DNA from: Aquipseudomonas alcaligenes | GTDB taxonomy: Bacteria > Pseudomonadota > Gammaproteobacteria > Pseudomonadales > Pseudomonadaceae | Direction of reading: 5' to 3' | Assembly (NCBI RefSeq): GCF_003205495.1 | Contig: NZ_QJRX01000002.1 | Coordinates: forward strand, 434,001 to 498,000 | DNA length: 64,000 bases | Shown here: positions 1 to 8,658 of the stretch, piece after piece | Numbering within the stretch: position 1 is the stretch's first letter | How the letters are laid out: each line of letters starts with the position of its first letter | Notes under the pieces: generated by a model | What the model was told of the DNA's origin: nothing | What the model saw: the letters and a program-made list of their open reading frames with translations, nothing else | Database searches by the model: none | Program-made: the position numbers and the translations under genes

Positions 1-623
1 CGCTGGGTGTGCAGGCCCATTTCGTCGGCATTGAGCTGGATCAGCGGCTCCTTGGCCACGTCGGCCAGGCCAATGCTGTCGCGCTCCAGCAGCGGATGCC
101 GGGCCGGCAACCACAGGCGGTGCGGCGAGTGGGTCAGCACCTCGGTCTGCAGGGCGTGGCGGTCTTCCAGGTTGGAGAGGATCAGCACGCCGACGTCGAT
201 CTCGCCGCTCACCAGCAGGTGTTCGATGTAGGGGCGTTCGTCCTCCACCACGCGGGTCTGTACGTTGGGGTAGGCGCGCTGGAAGCGGGTGATCAGGTCG
301 GCCAGGTAGTAGCCGGCGACCAGGCTGGTCACGCCGATGGTCAGGCTGCCGGCGACCTGATCGGTGCTCTGCTGCAGGCTGCGCTTGGCGTTGTCCACGG
401 TGGCCAGTATCAGGTGTGCCTGACGCAGGAACTGGTGGCCCTGGTGGGTCAGGCTCATGCCCTTGGCGTGGCGGTTGAACAGGCTGACGCCGATCTCCTC
501 CTCCAGCTGCTGGATGGCCAGGGTCAGGGTCGACTGGGAGATGAACACCGCCTGGGCGGCGGCGGAGATCGAGCCGGTCTCGGCGACGGCGATGAAGTGG
601 CGGATCTGGCGCAGGGTCATCAT
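1..623 (-). CDS. LysR-family transcriptional regulator (C-terminus cut by window edge)
   Basis: Reading leftwards from the ATG at 621-623, the frame stays open to the window edge, giving about 207 residues. The N-terminus (MMTLRQIRHFIAVAETGSIS...) is the winged helix-turn-helix typical of LysR regulators, with AAQAVFISQSTLTLAIQQLE as the recognition region. The remainder reads as the start of a LysR substrate-binding domain (SLTIGVTSLVAGYYLADLI). A second in-frame ATG lies directly after the first, so the start may be 3 bases later. The effector and targets cannot be told from sequence. The gene is divergent from the DUF533 gene, with 198 bp between them that include an AT-rich dyad suitable as a LysR site. 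Family assignment is firm; the specific role is unknown. Confidence 0.88.
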   Translation of the reverse strand, partial: MMTLRQIRHFIAVAETGSISAAAQAVFISQSTLTLAIQQLEEEIGVSLFNRHAKGMSLTHQGHQFLRQAHLILATVDNAKRSLQQSTDQVAGSLTIGVTSLVAGYYLADLITRFQRAYPNVQTRVVEDERPYIEHLLVSGEIDVGVLILSNLEDRHALQTEVLTHSPHRLWLPARHPLLERDSIGLADVAKEPLIQLNADEMGLHTQ

Positions 624-661
624 GACGGGCAATCCGGGGTGGCGGGCTGTCGGGATTATGG

Positions 662-680
662 TTTATCGAATAAAGATAAA
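662..680. promoter_or_regulatory. Candidate LysR-type operator (dyad)
   Basis: A perfect 6-bp dyad, TTTATC-N7-GATAAA, sits in the only AT-rich patch of the 198-bp divergent intergenic region between the LysR gene and the DUF533 gene. LysR regulators usually bind interrupted dyads in such divergent regions. The assignment rests on position and symmetry only. Confidence 0.35.
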
Positions 681-821
681 GCCGTTCTTTTTAATCGAAA
701 GAAAAGGGCTTTTTCCCGGCGCCTGCAATATCCGGAAGCACAGCCCGCGCCTCGCCCGGCAAACGGCGGGGCTAGAATCGGGTCACTTCCATGGATCGGT
801 TTACCCTGAAGGAGGGCTCAG

Positions 822-1562
822 ATGAACACTCGTGGACTGCTCGACCAGTTGCTCAAATCCGGCCAGGACCTGCTGCAGCAGAAGTCCGGTGGCTCATCGT
901 CCGGCGGCCTGGGTGGCCTGCTCGGCAGCGTGGCCGGTGGCGGCAAGGGCGCTGGCGGCGACCTCGGCACCCTGCTCAAGGGCGCCGGCGGTGGTGCCCT
1001 GGCGGCCGGCGCGCTGGGCCTGCTGCTGGGTAACAAGAGCGCGCGCAAGGTCGGCAGCAAGGTCATCACCTACGGCGGCCTGGCCGCCCTCGGGGTGATC
1101 GCCTACAAGGCCTACGGCAACTGGCAGGAGCAGCAGCGCGTGGCCAATGCGCGACCGGTGACCGAGCCGCAGACGGTGGATCGCCTGCCGGCGCCGCAGG
1201 CCGAGCTGCACAGCCAGGCGATCCTCAAGGCGCTGGTGGCGGCGGCCAAGGCCGACGGCCATGTGGACGCCAGGGAACGCCAACTGATCGAGGAGCAGAT
1301 CGGCGCGCTGGCCAATGATCCCGAACTGGTGCGCTGGCTCGACGCCGAGCTGAACAAGCCGCTCGACCCGGCCGAGGTGGCGCGCGCCGCCAGCACCCCG
1401 GAGATGGCCGCGGAGATGTACATCGCCAGCGTGCTGATGGTCGACGAGGAGCACTTCATGGAGCGCGCCTACCTCGAGGAGCTGGCGCGCCAGCTCAAGC
1501 TGGAGCCCTCGCTCAAGGCCGAGCTGGAGGCCCAGGTGCGTCAGGAGCTGGCGGCCGGCTGA
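822..1562 (+). CDS. DUF533 / YebE-TerB-like membrane protein
   Basis: This 246-residue protein starts at an ATG preceded by a strong ribosome site (AAGGAGG, 810-816). The N-terminus MNTRGLLDQLLKSGQDLL is followed by a glycine-rich stretch to about residue 70 and two hydrophobic segments (about 60-72 and 82-95). After a linker, the C-terminal 120 residues form an acidic helical domain (ILKALVAAAKADGHVDARE) characteristic of the TerB-like fold in DUF533 proteins such as E. coli YebE. The family is inner-membrane and has no defined biochemical function. The C-terminal domain contains the HVDARERQLI acidic helix typical of TerB. Convergent with the diguanylate cyclase gene, with 1 base between the stop codons. 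Confidence 0.88.
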   Translation: MNTRGLLDQLLKSGQDLLQQKSGGSSSGGLGGLLGSVAGGGKGAGGDLGTLLKGAGGGALAAGALGLLLGNKSARKVGSKVITYGGLAALGVIAYKAYGNWQEQQRVANARPVTEPQTVDRLPAPQAELHSQAILKALVAAAKADGHVDARERQLIEEQIGALANDPELVRWLDAELNKPLDPAEVARAASTPEMAAEMYIASVLMVDEEHFMERAYLEELARQLKLEPSLKAELEAQVRQELAAG

Positions 1563-1563
1563 G

Positions 1564-3207
1564 TCAGGCTGCCGGCGCCCGGCCGGCCTGGAATTCCGCG
1601 CGGTTCTTGCCGCCGTGCTTGGCGCGGTACAGCGCCTGGTCGGCCAGCTCCAGCGCCTCGCCGAGGTCGGCATGGTCCAGCGGCCACAGTGCGCCGCCGA
1701 TGCTGCAGCCGATGGTGGTTTCCTGCTCGCCCAGGCGCACCGGCTGGGCCAGCGACTGCAGCGCCCGCTCGGCGATCTGCCGGGCCTGAGTCAGGGCCTG
1801 GGCCGCAGGCACCTGCAGCACCATGAGGAATTCGTCTCCACCCAGACGCGCCACCAGGTCGCCGTCGCGCAGGCAGGCGCGCAGGCGGGCGGCCACTTCC
1901 TTGAGCAGCAGGTCGCCGGCGGCATGGCCGAAGCGGTCGTTGACCGGTTTGAAACCGTCCAGGTCGAGGTAGAGCAGGGCCAGGCAGCCTTGCCCGGCCT
2001 GGCTGCGCTGCTGTGCCATGGGCAGGAAGCGCTCCAGGGCCGCGCGGTTGGGCAGGCCGGTCAGCGGGTCGCTGTGGGCGCGATCCTCCATCAGGTTGAG
2101 GGCCGTCTGCTGGTGGGTGAGGCTCTCCACCAGGTGGCGGATCGACTGGCTCAGCACGGCGATCTCGCTGGGGCTGCGCAGCTCGGGGATGGCGGTGATC
2201 TCGCCGGCGCTGAGGCGGTCGGCGGCACGGGCGATCTGCCGCAGCGGGCGGGTGAAGTAACCGGTCAGCGCCCAGCCCAGGATGGCGAACAGCAGGGCCA
2301 GGCCGCTGCCCCAGAGCAGGATGTTGCGCCTGGTCTCGCGGGCCGGAGCGTAGGCCTGGTCGAGGGCCTGGCGCGCCACCACTACCCAGCCCAGGCCGGC
2401 GTAGTCCTGGTAGCCCTGGCTGTGGGCGAAGCCGGTGAGGTAGGCCTGGCCGTCCGGCCAGTCCTGCACCGCCCAGTAGCTGTCCCGGCCCTGCTGCTCG
2501 CGCAGGGCCGGCAGGGCGAGCACCTGGCCGATCATGGCCTTGGGGCCCAGCAGCACGCTGTGGTCCTTGCCCAGCACGAGAAACTCCACCTGGCGCCGTT
2601 CCTGGATCGGTTCGAGCAGGGCCAGGCGCACCTCTTCGGCCCAGCCCCAGGACAGGTGCGAGGCCAGCACGCCGCTGAGCTGGCCCAGGTCGTTGCGTAC
2701 CGGCAGGCTGATATCGACGAACTTCATCGCCTCGCCGCTGGGGTTGGGCAGCAGTTTGGCCAGCAGCACCGCTTCGTGCACGTCGCCGATGAACAGGCCC
2801 TGGCGGCCCTCGAGGTAGACCGGGCGCTGGGCGATGCTGGTGCCTTCCAGCACGCCATCGCTGGAGGCCTGCACCTGGCCTGCGGCATCGGTGAAGCCGA
2901 TCCAGGCGATGCTGGGAATCTGCTGCTGCAGGCGGTCGAGCAGCAGGCGGATCTCGCCGATGTCATCCGGTTCGCGCAGCGCCCGCAGCCCGCCGAGCAC
3001 CTGCAGGTAGGCGGCGCGGCTGGCCATGTCGCGGTCCAAGCGGTCGATCATCTGTGCCGAGACCTCGGTGAGGTCGCGGCCGACCTCCTCGCGGATGCGC
3101 ATGCTGGCGTCATGGCCGATCAGGCTGCCGAGCAGCCAGCTGAGGGCGCCGACCAGCAGAGCGATGAGAAGGGCGAAACGGCTGCGCAGGCTCTGGGGTG
3201 TGCGCAT
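1564..3207 (-). CDS. Membrane diguanylate cyclase, Cache-like sensor + HAMP + GGDEF
   Basis: The 547-residue protein begins at the ATG of MRTPQSLRSRFALLIALL; the frame is open further upstream, but that stretch is Arg/Pro-rich and not protein-like. Layout: transmembrane helix 11-31, periplasmic sensor about 32-294 resembling a double Cache domain, second helix about 295-317, HAMP linker 318-370, and a GGDEF domain from about 375. The active-site GGDEF is intact at residues 456-460, and an RDGD inhibitory (I-site) motif lies five residues upstream (447-450). It should therefore make cyclic di-GMP with product feedback. No EAL domain follows. The signal sensed is unknown. The promoter region is shared with a divergent outer-membrane barrel gene. 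Confidence 0.93.
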   Translation of the reverse strand: MRTPQSLRSRFALLIALLVGALSWLLGSLIGHDASMRIREEVGRDLTEVSAQMIDRLDRDMASRAAYLQVLGGLRALREPDDIGEIRLLLDRLQQQIPSIAWIGFTDAAGQVQASSDGVLEGTSIAQRPVYLEGRQGLFIGDVHEAVLLAKLLPNPSGEAMKFVDISLPVRNDLGQLSGVLASHLSWGWAEEVRLALLEPIQERRQVEFLVLGKDHSVLLGPKAMIGQVLALPALREQQGRDSYWAVQDWPDGQAYLTGFAHSQGYQDYAGLGWVVVARQALDQAYAPARETRRNILLWGSGLALLFAILGWALTGYFTRPLRQIARAADRLSAGEITAIPELRSPSEIAVLSQSIRHLVESLTHQQTALNLMEDRAHSDPLTGLPNRAALERFLPMAQQRSQAGQGCLALLYLDLDGFKPVNDRFGHAAGDLLLKEVAARLRACLRDGDLVARLGGDEFLMVLQVPAAQALTQARQIAERALQSLAQPVRLGEQETTIGCSIGGALWPLDHADLGEALELADQALYRAKHGGKNRAEFQAGRAPAA

Positions 3208-3407
3208 GGTGCGGCGACTCCGAATGCGTGACGGTAAGAGTTCGCCCGGGTTGCCGTGGGCTGCGGTGGTGGGGCACGGTTTGAGTCTAGCCCAGCGCTG
3301 TCCGTGCCGGCATTGCACACAAACTCCGGGCAATCTGCAAACCCGGGCTGCATAGCTCGCCGCTGGCGAGAGTCGGTTAGACTGCTCGGCAGGCTCGGGA
3401 GGTGGGT

Positions 3408-4343
3408 ATGAACTGGCGTCTGACGACCATCGGACTGGTGTTGGCCTGGTGCTGCGGCGCGGCGCAGGCCGGCGCACTGTTGCTGGATCAGCGTGCGCTG
3501 TTGCTGGAGGACAGCCGCCTGCCGCGCGAGGCGGCGCTGGATCGCCTGCAGCGGGTGCGCTTCGCCTTCCGCGAGGCGGCGCCCGAGGCCGGTGAATGGC
3601 CGCTGTGGGCGCGTGGCTATGGCATCCAGGGCAGCTGGGACGGCGACGGCCTGGAGCGCCACGGCGAAGGCCTGCTGCTGGGCCTGGATCGGCCGCTCGG
3701 AGGGCAGTGGGTCGGCGGCGTGCTGGCCGGCGTGGCGCGCAGCCGGCTCGATCACCAGCAGGGCCATGCCAGCAGCGACAGCAGCCATATAGGCCTGTAT
3801 GCCGCCACCCGCGTGTACAACCAGCTGGGCTTTCGCCTGGGCGCCCTGCACGGGTGGCACGACCTGCAGCACGGCGGCCGGGCGCGCAGCGCGCAGCTGT
3901 TCGGCGAGAGCAGCTTGGCCCTGGATTTTCGTGACTTCACCCTGGAGCCCTTCGCCGGCCTGGCCCTGGTCCATCTCGATGCCGAGGCTCAGCGCCGGGG
4001 CGATCTGCGCCTGCGCGGGGCGGACGAGGAGGGCGGCTACCTGACCCTCGGCTGGCGCCTGGCCGCGCCCTGGTACTGGCAGCAGCGCAAATGGGTGGGG
4101 CGCGCCAGCCTGGCCCTGCGCCAGGATCTGGGCAGCGATCGTCTGAATGCCGAGGCGATGACCGCAGATGGGCAGAGCCTGCGCCTGCAGAGCCGCGAGT
4201 TCGAGCGCAGCAGCCTGCGCCTCGACCTGGGCCTGGACCACGAGCTCAGCCGCAGCCTCTATCTCGGCCTGACCTACTCCGGCCACTATGCCGAGGACGC
4301 CCGCGACAATGCCCTGGCGCTGCGCCTGAGCGCCAAGTTCTGA
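3408..4343 (+). CDS. Autotransporter-type outer-membrane beta-barrel, no passenger
   Basis: This 311-residue protein has a cleavable signal peptide ([23 protein letters not shown]) and then about 290 residues of alternating amphipathic strands ending in ...LALRLSAKF, with the terminal Phe expected of a BAM substrate. The repeated pattern ([47 protein letters not shown]) matches the autotransporter barrel domain, which normally forms only the C-terminal part of a much larger protein. Here almost nothing precedes it, so there is no passenger. ATG 3408 is chosen because GGAGG lies 5 bases upstream; an in-frame GTG at 3402 is the alternative. Divergent from the diguanylate cyclase with 200 bp between starts. 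Confidence 0.8.
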   Translation: MNWRLTTIGLVLAWCCGAAQAGALLLDQRALLLEDSRLPREAALDRLQRVRFAFREAAPEAGEWPLWARGYGIQGSWDGDGLERHGEGLLLGLDRPLGGQWVGGVLAGVARSRLDHQQGHASSDSSHIGLYAATRVYNQLGFRLGALHGWHDLQHGGRARSAQLFGESSLALDFRDFTLEPFAGLALVHLDAEAQRRGDLRLRGADEEGGYLTLGWRLAAPWYWQQRKWVGRASLALRQDLGSDRLNAEAMTADGQSLRLQSREFERSSLRLDLGLDHELSRSLYLGLTYSGHYAEDARDNALALRLSAKF

Positions 4344-4369
4344 GGGCGCTCCGCCGGTCAGGCTGCGGG

Positions 4370-4398
4370 CTGCCAGGGCGCATCGAGTCGGGTATACT
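4370..4398 (+). promoter_or_regulatory. Predicted sigma-70 promoter for prfB-lysS
   Basis: CTGCCA (4370-4375), a 17-base spacer and TATACT (4393-4398) match the -35 and -10 consensus at 4/6 and 5/6. It lies about 120 bp upstream of the prfB ATG and downstream of the autotransporter-like gene. Predicted by eye only. Confidence 0.5.
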
Positions 4399-4520
4399 CG
4401 TCGGCTTTTCCGAAACTTTGCGGTCGCGATCCGTTGCCTGTCCGGTCCAGCCTGGCGTCATGCCGCTGCGACGGGGCCTGGCCGGTTGCCCTGCGCCTTT
4501 GCCCGAGAGTGCTGCCCATC

Positions 4521-5616
4521 ATGGAAATCAATCCGATCCTCAACAGCATCAAGGACCTGTCCGAGCGGACCCTGTCGATTCGGGGGTATCTTTGACTACG
4601 ATCAGAAGCATGACCGCCTGATCGAAGTAAACCGCGAGCTGGAAGACGCCAGCGTCTGGAACAAGCCCGAGTACGCCCAGGGCCTGGGTCGCGAGCGCGC
4701 CATGCTGGCGCAGATCGTCGAAACCATCGACGACCTCACCGGCAGCCTGGCCGACTCCAAAGACTTGCTGGAAATGGCCGCCGAAGAGAACGACGAGGGC
4801 GCGGTCAACGACATCGTCGCCGAAGTCGAGCGCCTGCGCGCAATCCTCGAGAAGCTGGAGTTCCGCCGCATGTTCAGCGGCGAGATGGACCCGAACAACT
4901 GCTACCTGGACATCCAGGCCGGCTCCGGCGGTACCGAAGCGCAGGACTGGGCCAACATCCTGCTGCGCATGTACCTGCGCTGGGCCGACAAGCGCGGTTT
5001 CGACGCCACCATCATCGAACTGTCCGAAGGCGAAGTCGCCGGCATCAAGGGCGCCACCGTGCACATCAAGGGCGAGTACGCCTTCGGCTGGCTGCGCACC
5101 GAGATCGGCGTGCACCGCCTGGTGCGCAAGAGCCCGTTCGACTCCGGCGCCCGTCGCCACACCTCGTTCTCGGCGGTGTTCGTGTCCCCCGAGATCGACG
5201 ACAAGGTCGAGATCGAGATCAACCCGGCCGACCTGCGTATCGACACCTACCGCTCCTCCGGCGCCGGTGGTCAGCACGTCAACACCACCGACTCGGCGGT
5301 GCGTATCACCCACGTGCCGACCAACACCGTGGTGGCCTGCCAGAACGAACGTTCCCAGCACGCCAACAAGGACACCGCGATGAAGATGCTGCGGGCCAAG
5401 TTGTACGAGCTGGAAATGATGAAGCGCAACGCCGCGTCCCAGGCCCTGGAAGACTCCAAGTCCGACATCGGCTGGGGCCACCAGATCCGCTCCTACGTGC
5501 TCGATGACTCGCGCATCAAGGATCTGCGGACCGGCGTCGAGCGTAGCGACTGCCAGAAGGTCCTCGATGGCGACCTCGACCAGTACCTCGAGGCCAGCCT
5601 CAAACAGGGTCTCTGA
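4521..5616 (+). CDS. prfB: Peptide chain release factor 2, with programmed +1 frameshift
   Basis: RF2 recognises UGA and UAA stop codons and triggers peptide release. The first frame, from ATG 4521, encodes 24 residues ([20 protein letters not shown] + RGYL) and meets TGA at 4593-4595. Decoding continues after a +1 shift at CTT-TGA, giving [16 protein letters not shown] and 340 more residues, for 364 in total, the usual RF2 length. The specificity tripeptide SPF ([12 protein letters not shown]) and the catalytic GGQ loop ([10 protein letters not shown]) are both present. This is not a pseudogene: the shift site matches the classical autoregulatory element. lysS follows after 52 bp, as in most proteobacteria. 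Confidence 0.98.
4582..4595 (+). promoter_or_regulatory. prfB: Programmed +1 frameshift site of prfB
   Basis: The run GGGGG (4582-4586), acting as an internal Shine-Dalgarno, lies just before TAT-CTT-TGA-C. When RF2 is scarce, ribosomes pause at TGA (4593-4595) and slip +1 on the CUU codon. The arrangement matches the E. coli prfB element in order and spacing. Confidence 0.96.
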
Positions 5617-5668
5617 TCCTCACGCCCACGAACCCAATCGACATAGACGCCAGGCAGATAGAACGACC

Positions 5669-7186
5669 ATGAGCGACCAACAACTCGACCCGCAAACCCT
5701 CTCCCACGAAGAGCGGCAGCACGAAGAAAACAAGCTGATTGCCCAGCGCAAGGAAAAGCTTGCCGCCGTCCGTGAGCAGGGCAATGCCTTCCCCAACGAC
5801 TTCCGCCGCGACAGCCTGTGCGCCGACCTGCAGAAACAGTACGCGGAGAAGACCAAGGAAGAGCTGGAAGCGGCCGCCATCCCGGTCAAGGTCGCCGGGC
5901 GCATCATGCTCAACCGTGGCGCCTTCATGGTCATCCAGGACACCTCCGGGCGCCTGCAGGTCTACGTCAACCGCAAGACCCTGCCGGCCGAGCAGCTGGA
6001 AGCGGTCAAGCACTTCGACCTGGGCGACATCATCGCCGCCGAGGGCACCCTGGCCCGCTCCGGCAAGGGCGACCTGTACGTCGACATGCTCAATGTGCGC
6101 CTGCTGACCAAGTCGCTGCGCCCGCTGCCGGACAAGCACCACGGCCTGACCGACACCGAGCAGCGCTACCGCCAGCGCTACGTCGACCTGATCGTCAACG
6201 AGGAGGTGCGCGACACCTTCCGCGTGCGTTCCCAGGTGATCGCGCACATCCGCCGCTTCCTCAACGAGCGTGGTTTCCTCGAAGTGGAAACCCCGATGCT
6301 GCAGACCATCCCCGGCGGCGCCGCGGCCAAGCCCTTCGAGACCCACCACAATGCCCTGGACATGCAGATGTTCCTGCGCATCGCGCCGGAGCTGTACCTC
6401 AAGCGCCTGGTGGTCGGCGGCTTCGAGAAGGTCTTCGAGATCAACCGCAACTTCCGTAACGAAGGCGTCTCCACCCGGCACAACCCCGAGTTCACCATGC
6501 TCGAGTTCTACCAGGCCTACGCCGACTATGAAGACAACATGGACCTGACCGAGGAGCTGTTCCGCGAGCTGGCCATGGCGGTGCTGGGTACCACCGACGT
6601 GCCCTACGGCGACAAGGTGTTCCACTTCGGCGAGCCGTTCGCCCGCCTGTCGGTGTTCGACGCCATCCTCAAGTACAACCCGGAGATCAGCGCGGCCGAC
6701 CTCAACGACATCGACCGTGCCCGCGAGATCGCCAAGAAGGCCGGCGCCAAGCTGCTCGGCCACGAGGGCCTGGGCAAGCTGCAGGTGATGATTTTCGAGG
6801 AGCTGGTCGAGCACAAGCTGGAGCAGCCGCACTTCATCACCCGCTACCCCTTCGAGGTCTCGCCGCTGGCCCGGCGTAGCGACGACGATCCGAGCGTCAC
6901 CGACCGCTTCGAGCTGTTCATCGGTGGCCGCGAGATCGCCAACGCCTACTCCGAGCTCAACGACGCCGAAGACCAGGCCGCGCGCTTTATGCAGCAGGTG
7001 GCCGACAAGGACGCCGGCGACGACGAGGCCATGCACTTCGACGCCGATTTCGTCCGCGCCCTGGAGTACGGCATGCCGCCGACCGCCGGCGAGGGTATCG
7101 GGATTGACCGCCTGGTAATGCTTCTGACCAATTCGCCATCCATCCGCGATGTGATCCTGTTCCCGCATATGCGCCCGCAGGCTTGA
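5669..7186 (+). CDS. lysS: Lysyl-tRNA synthetase (class II)
   Basis: This 505-residue cytoplasmic enzyme charges tRNA-Lys. An N-terminal OB-fold anticodon-binding domain (about 60-170, with [17 protein letters not shown]) precedes the class II catalytic core: motif 1 ([17 protein letters not shown]), motif 2 ([20 protein letters not shown]) and motif 3 ([12 protein letters not shown]). The ATG at 5669 gives the family-typical start [15 protein letters not shown]; the frame is open upstream into prfB but has no homology there. It follows prfB by 52 bp and is probably co-transcribed with it. A strong intrinsic terminator lies 66 bp after the stop. Confidence 0.98.
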   Translation: MSDQQLDPQTLSHEERQHEENKLIAQRKEKLAAVREQGNAFPNDFRRDSLCADLQKQYAEKTKEELEAAAIPVKVAGRIMLNRGAFMVIQDTSGRLQVYVNRKTLPAEQLEAVKHFDLGDIIAAEGTLARSGKGDLYVDMLNVRLLTKSLRPLPDKHHGLTDTEQRYRQRYVDLIVNEEVRDTFRVRSQVIAHIRRFLNERGFLEVETPMLQTIPGGAAAKPFETHHNALDMQMFLRIAPELYLKRLVVGGFEKVFEINRNFRNEGVSTRHNPEFTMLEFYQAYADYEDNMDLTEELFRELAMAVLGTTDVPYGDKVFHFGEPFARLSVFDAILKYNPEISAADLNDIDRAREIAKKAGAKLLGHEGLGKLQVMIFEELVEHKLEQPHFITRYPFEVSPLARRSDDDPSVTDRFELFIGGREIANAYSELNDAEDQAARFMQQVADKDAGDDEAMHFDADFVRALEYGMPPTAGEGIGIDRLVMLLTNSPSIRDVILFPHMRPQA

Positions 7187-7252
7187 TCGCGGGGCTCGGA
7201 AAGGGCACCGTTGGGTTCAGGGTGGCAATTGGCCATCCCGCTGTTTGAAAGT

Positions 7253-7287
7253 CAGGGGTCTGCCGTCATGGCAGGCCCCTGTTTTTT
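7253..7287 (+). terminator. Intrinsic terminator after lysS
   Basis: A 12-bp stem with one G-T wobble (7253-7264 with 7270-7281, CAGGGG...CCCCTG), loop GTCAT and a six-T run (7282-7287) form a classic rho-independent terminator ending the prfB-lysS transcript. Confidence 0.9.
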
Positions 7288-7317
7288 GTCTTCAGCCAGT
7301 GCGAGGAAGGTCCAGCA

Positions 7318-8031
7318 GTGAACTCCAGCTCCGCCGCGAAGTGTCCGGTCCGCTTGGCCGGCGAGTTAGCCGATTCCGTGCAGTATCGTGGCCGCAAGGC
7401 CAGTCGCCAGGGCAGCGAACAGCGCCGCCTGAGCATCCTCGAGGCGGCATTGCGCATCATCGTGCGCGAGGGCCTGCGCGGGGTGCGCCACCGCGCGGTG
7501 GCCGCCGAGGCCGGGGTGCCGCTGTCGGCCACCACCTACTATTTCAAGGACATCCAGGACCTGATCGCCGACAGCTTCGCGCTGTTCGTGCAGCGCAGCT
7601 CGGCCAGCCTGGCGGCGCTCTGGGCCGGGGTGGACGAGGACTTCCGGCGCATCGCCGCGGCCATTGCGGATGATCCCAATGCCCGCCGCGAGATGGTCGC
7701 CCATGTCATCGACCTGGCCGTCGCCCATGTGCAGGCCAAGATGCGTGCCCACGACGACGAGCTGCTGGTGGAGCTGGCCTTTCGCCAGGAGGCGCTGACC
7801 AATGCCGAACTGCGCCCGCTGTTCCTCGCCCACCAGAGCCTGCGCATGCGTTTCGCCGAGCGCGCGGTGAGGGCCATGGGCTCCACCGCACCCTTCGAGG
7901 ATGCACAGGTGTTGACTACGCTTATTTTGCGGATGGAATATCATGCCATCGTCGATGGGGTGGAAGACTTCGATCTAGAGGCTCAGCGCGCCGTATTGCA
8001 GCGCTTCCTGGACCTGCTGATCGGGCTTTGA
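7318..8031 (+). CDS. TetR-family transcriptional regulator
   Basis: The 237-residue protein contains a TetR helix-turn-helix at about residues 40-90 (ILEAALRIIVREGLRGVRHR, then AVAAEAGVPLSATTYYFKD) followed by an all-helical ligand domain. The GTG at 7318 is chosen because GAGGAAGG lies 8 bases upstream; an in-frame internal GTG 20 codons later is possible. The N-terminal 35 residues before the domain are poorly conserved in type. Placement just downstream of lysS matches, from memory, a conserved Pseudomonas TetR gene. Ligand and targets are unknown. It is bounded by intrinsic terminators on both sides and so is likely monocistronic. Confidence 0.9.
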   Translation: MNSSSAAKCPVRLAGELADSVQYRGRKASRQGSEQRRLSILEAALRIIVREGLRGVRHRAVAAEAGVPLSATTYYFKDIQDLIADSFALFVQRSSASLAALWAGVDEDFRRIAAAIADDPNARREMVAHVIDLAVAHVQAKMRAHDDELLVELAFRQEALTNAELRPLFLAHQSLRMRFAERAVRAMGSTAPFEDAQVLTTLILRMEYHAIVDGVEDFDLEAQRAVLQRFLDLLIGL

Positions 8032-8036
8032 GTCCC

Positions 8037-8059
8037 AGCCCCGCCCCGGCGGGGCTTTT
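8037..8059 (+). terminator. Intrinsic terminator after the TetR gene
   Basis: GC-rich hairpin AGCCCCGCC/GGCGGGGCT (8037-8045 with 8048-8056) followed by TTTT, starting 6 bases after the TetR stop codon. Confidence 0.8.
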
Positions 8060-8098
8060 CGTTTCTGGCAGCCGACCGAACCTCACAAGGAGTGCATG

Positions 8099-8650
8099 AT
8101 GAAAGCCTGGCGCGTGGCCCTAGCCGCCCTGAGTTGCCTGCTGTTGAGCGGTTGCCTGGTGACCTTCAAGGACCCCATCCCGGCCAACGAGGCGGCGCCC
8201 ATGCCGCTGCTCGGCGACTGGGAGCGCAAGGACGAGTGGGGCGAGCGGCAGTACCTGTCCATCGCCCGCGCCGGCTCCAACCTCTATCGCGCCAAGGCCT
8301 GGAGCGATAATGCCGAGGATGGCGTGGCCGAGGAATACGGCTTCACCGTGGCCCACCACGGCCGCCGCTGGTATATCTCCGCCGGCCTGCCCAAGCGCCT
8401 GGGCGCCAACTTCGCCATCGCCGGCTTCGAGCTGACCGCCGGCAACGAACTGGTGATCTACAACCTGGATGTCGAGCGCATCCTCCAGGAGATGGAAGGC
8501 GGCGTGCTGCAGGGCCAGCCGGTGGAAACCCCGGAAGGCGAGGCGGTGCTGGTGACCAGCCCGCTGGAGCAGGTGTTCGGCTACCTCGACGATCAGGCCA
8601 ACGCCGACGTCTTCGTCGAAGTGGCGCGCTACCAGCGCAGCGTCGAGTAA
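8099..8650 (+). CDS. Conserved lipoprotein of unknown function
   Basis: This 183-residue protein has a lipoprotein signal (MKAWRVALAALSCLLLSGCL) with lipobox LSGC, Cys-19. The residue after Cys is Leu, not Asp, so outer-membrane sorting is expected. The mature part shows no recognised domain; it is a mixed strand-rich sequence with GDWERKDEWGERQYLSI near its N-terminus. ATG 8099 is preferred over ATG 8096 because AAGGAG (8087-8092) is 6 bases upstream of it. The metallopeptidase-like gene begins 8 bp after the stop, so the two are very probably co-transcribed. Orthologues occur at this position in Pseudomonas (from memory). Confidence 0.8.
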   Translation: MKAWRVALAALSCLLLSGCLVTFKDPIPANEAAPMPLLGDWERKDEWGERQYLSIARAGSNLYRAKAWSDNAEDGVAEEYGFTVAHHGRRWYISAGLPKRLGANFAIAGFELTAGNELVIYNLDVERILQEMEGGVLQGQPVETPEGEAVLVTSPLEQVFGYLDDQANADVFVEVARYQRSVE

Positions 8651-8658
8651 GGGTGCAC

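Noticed and set aside
4521..4595. prfB as a pseudogene because of an in-frame TGA
   Set aside because: The TGA is part of the conserved programmed +1 frameshift element, and the remaining 340 residues are intact.
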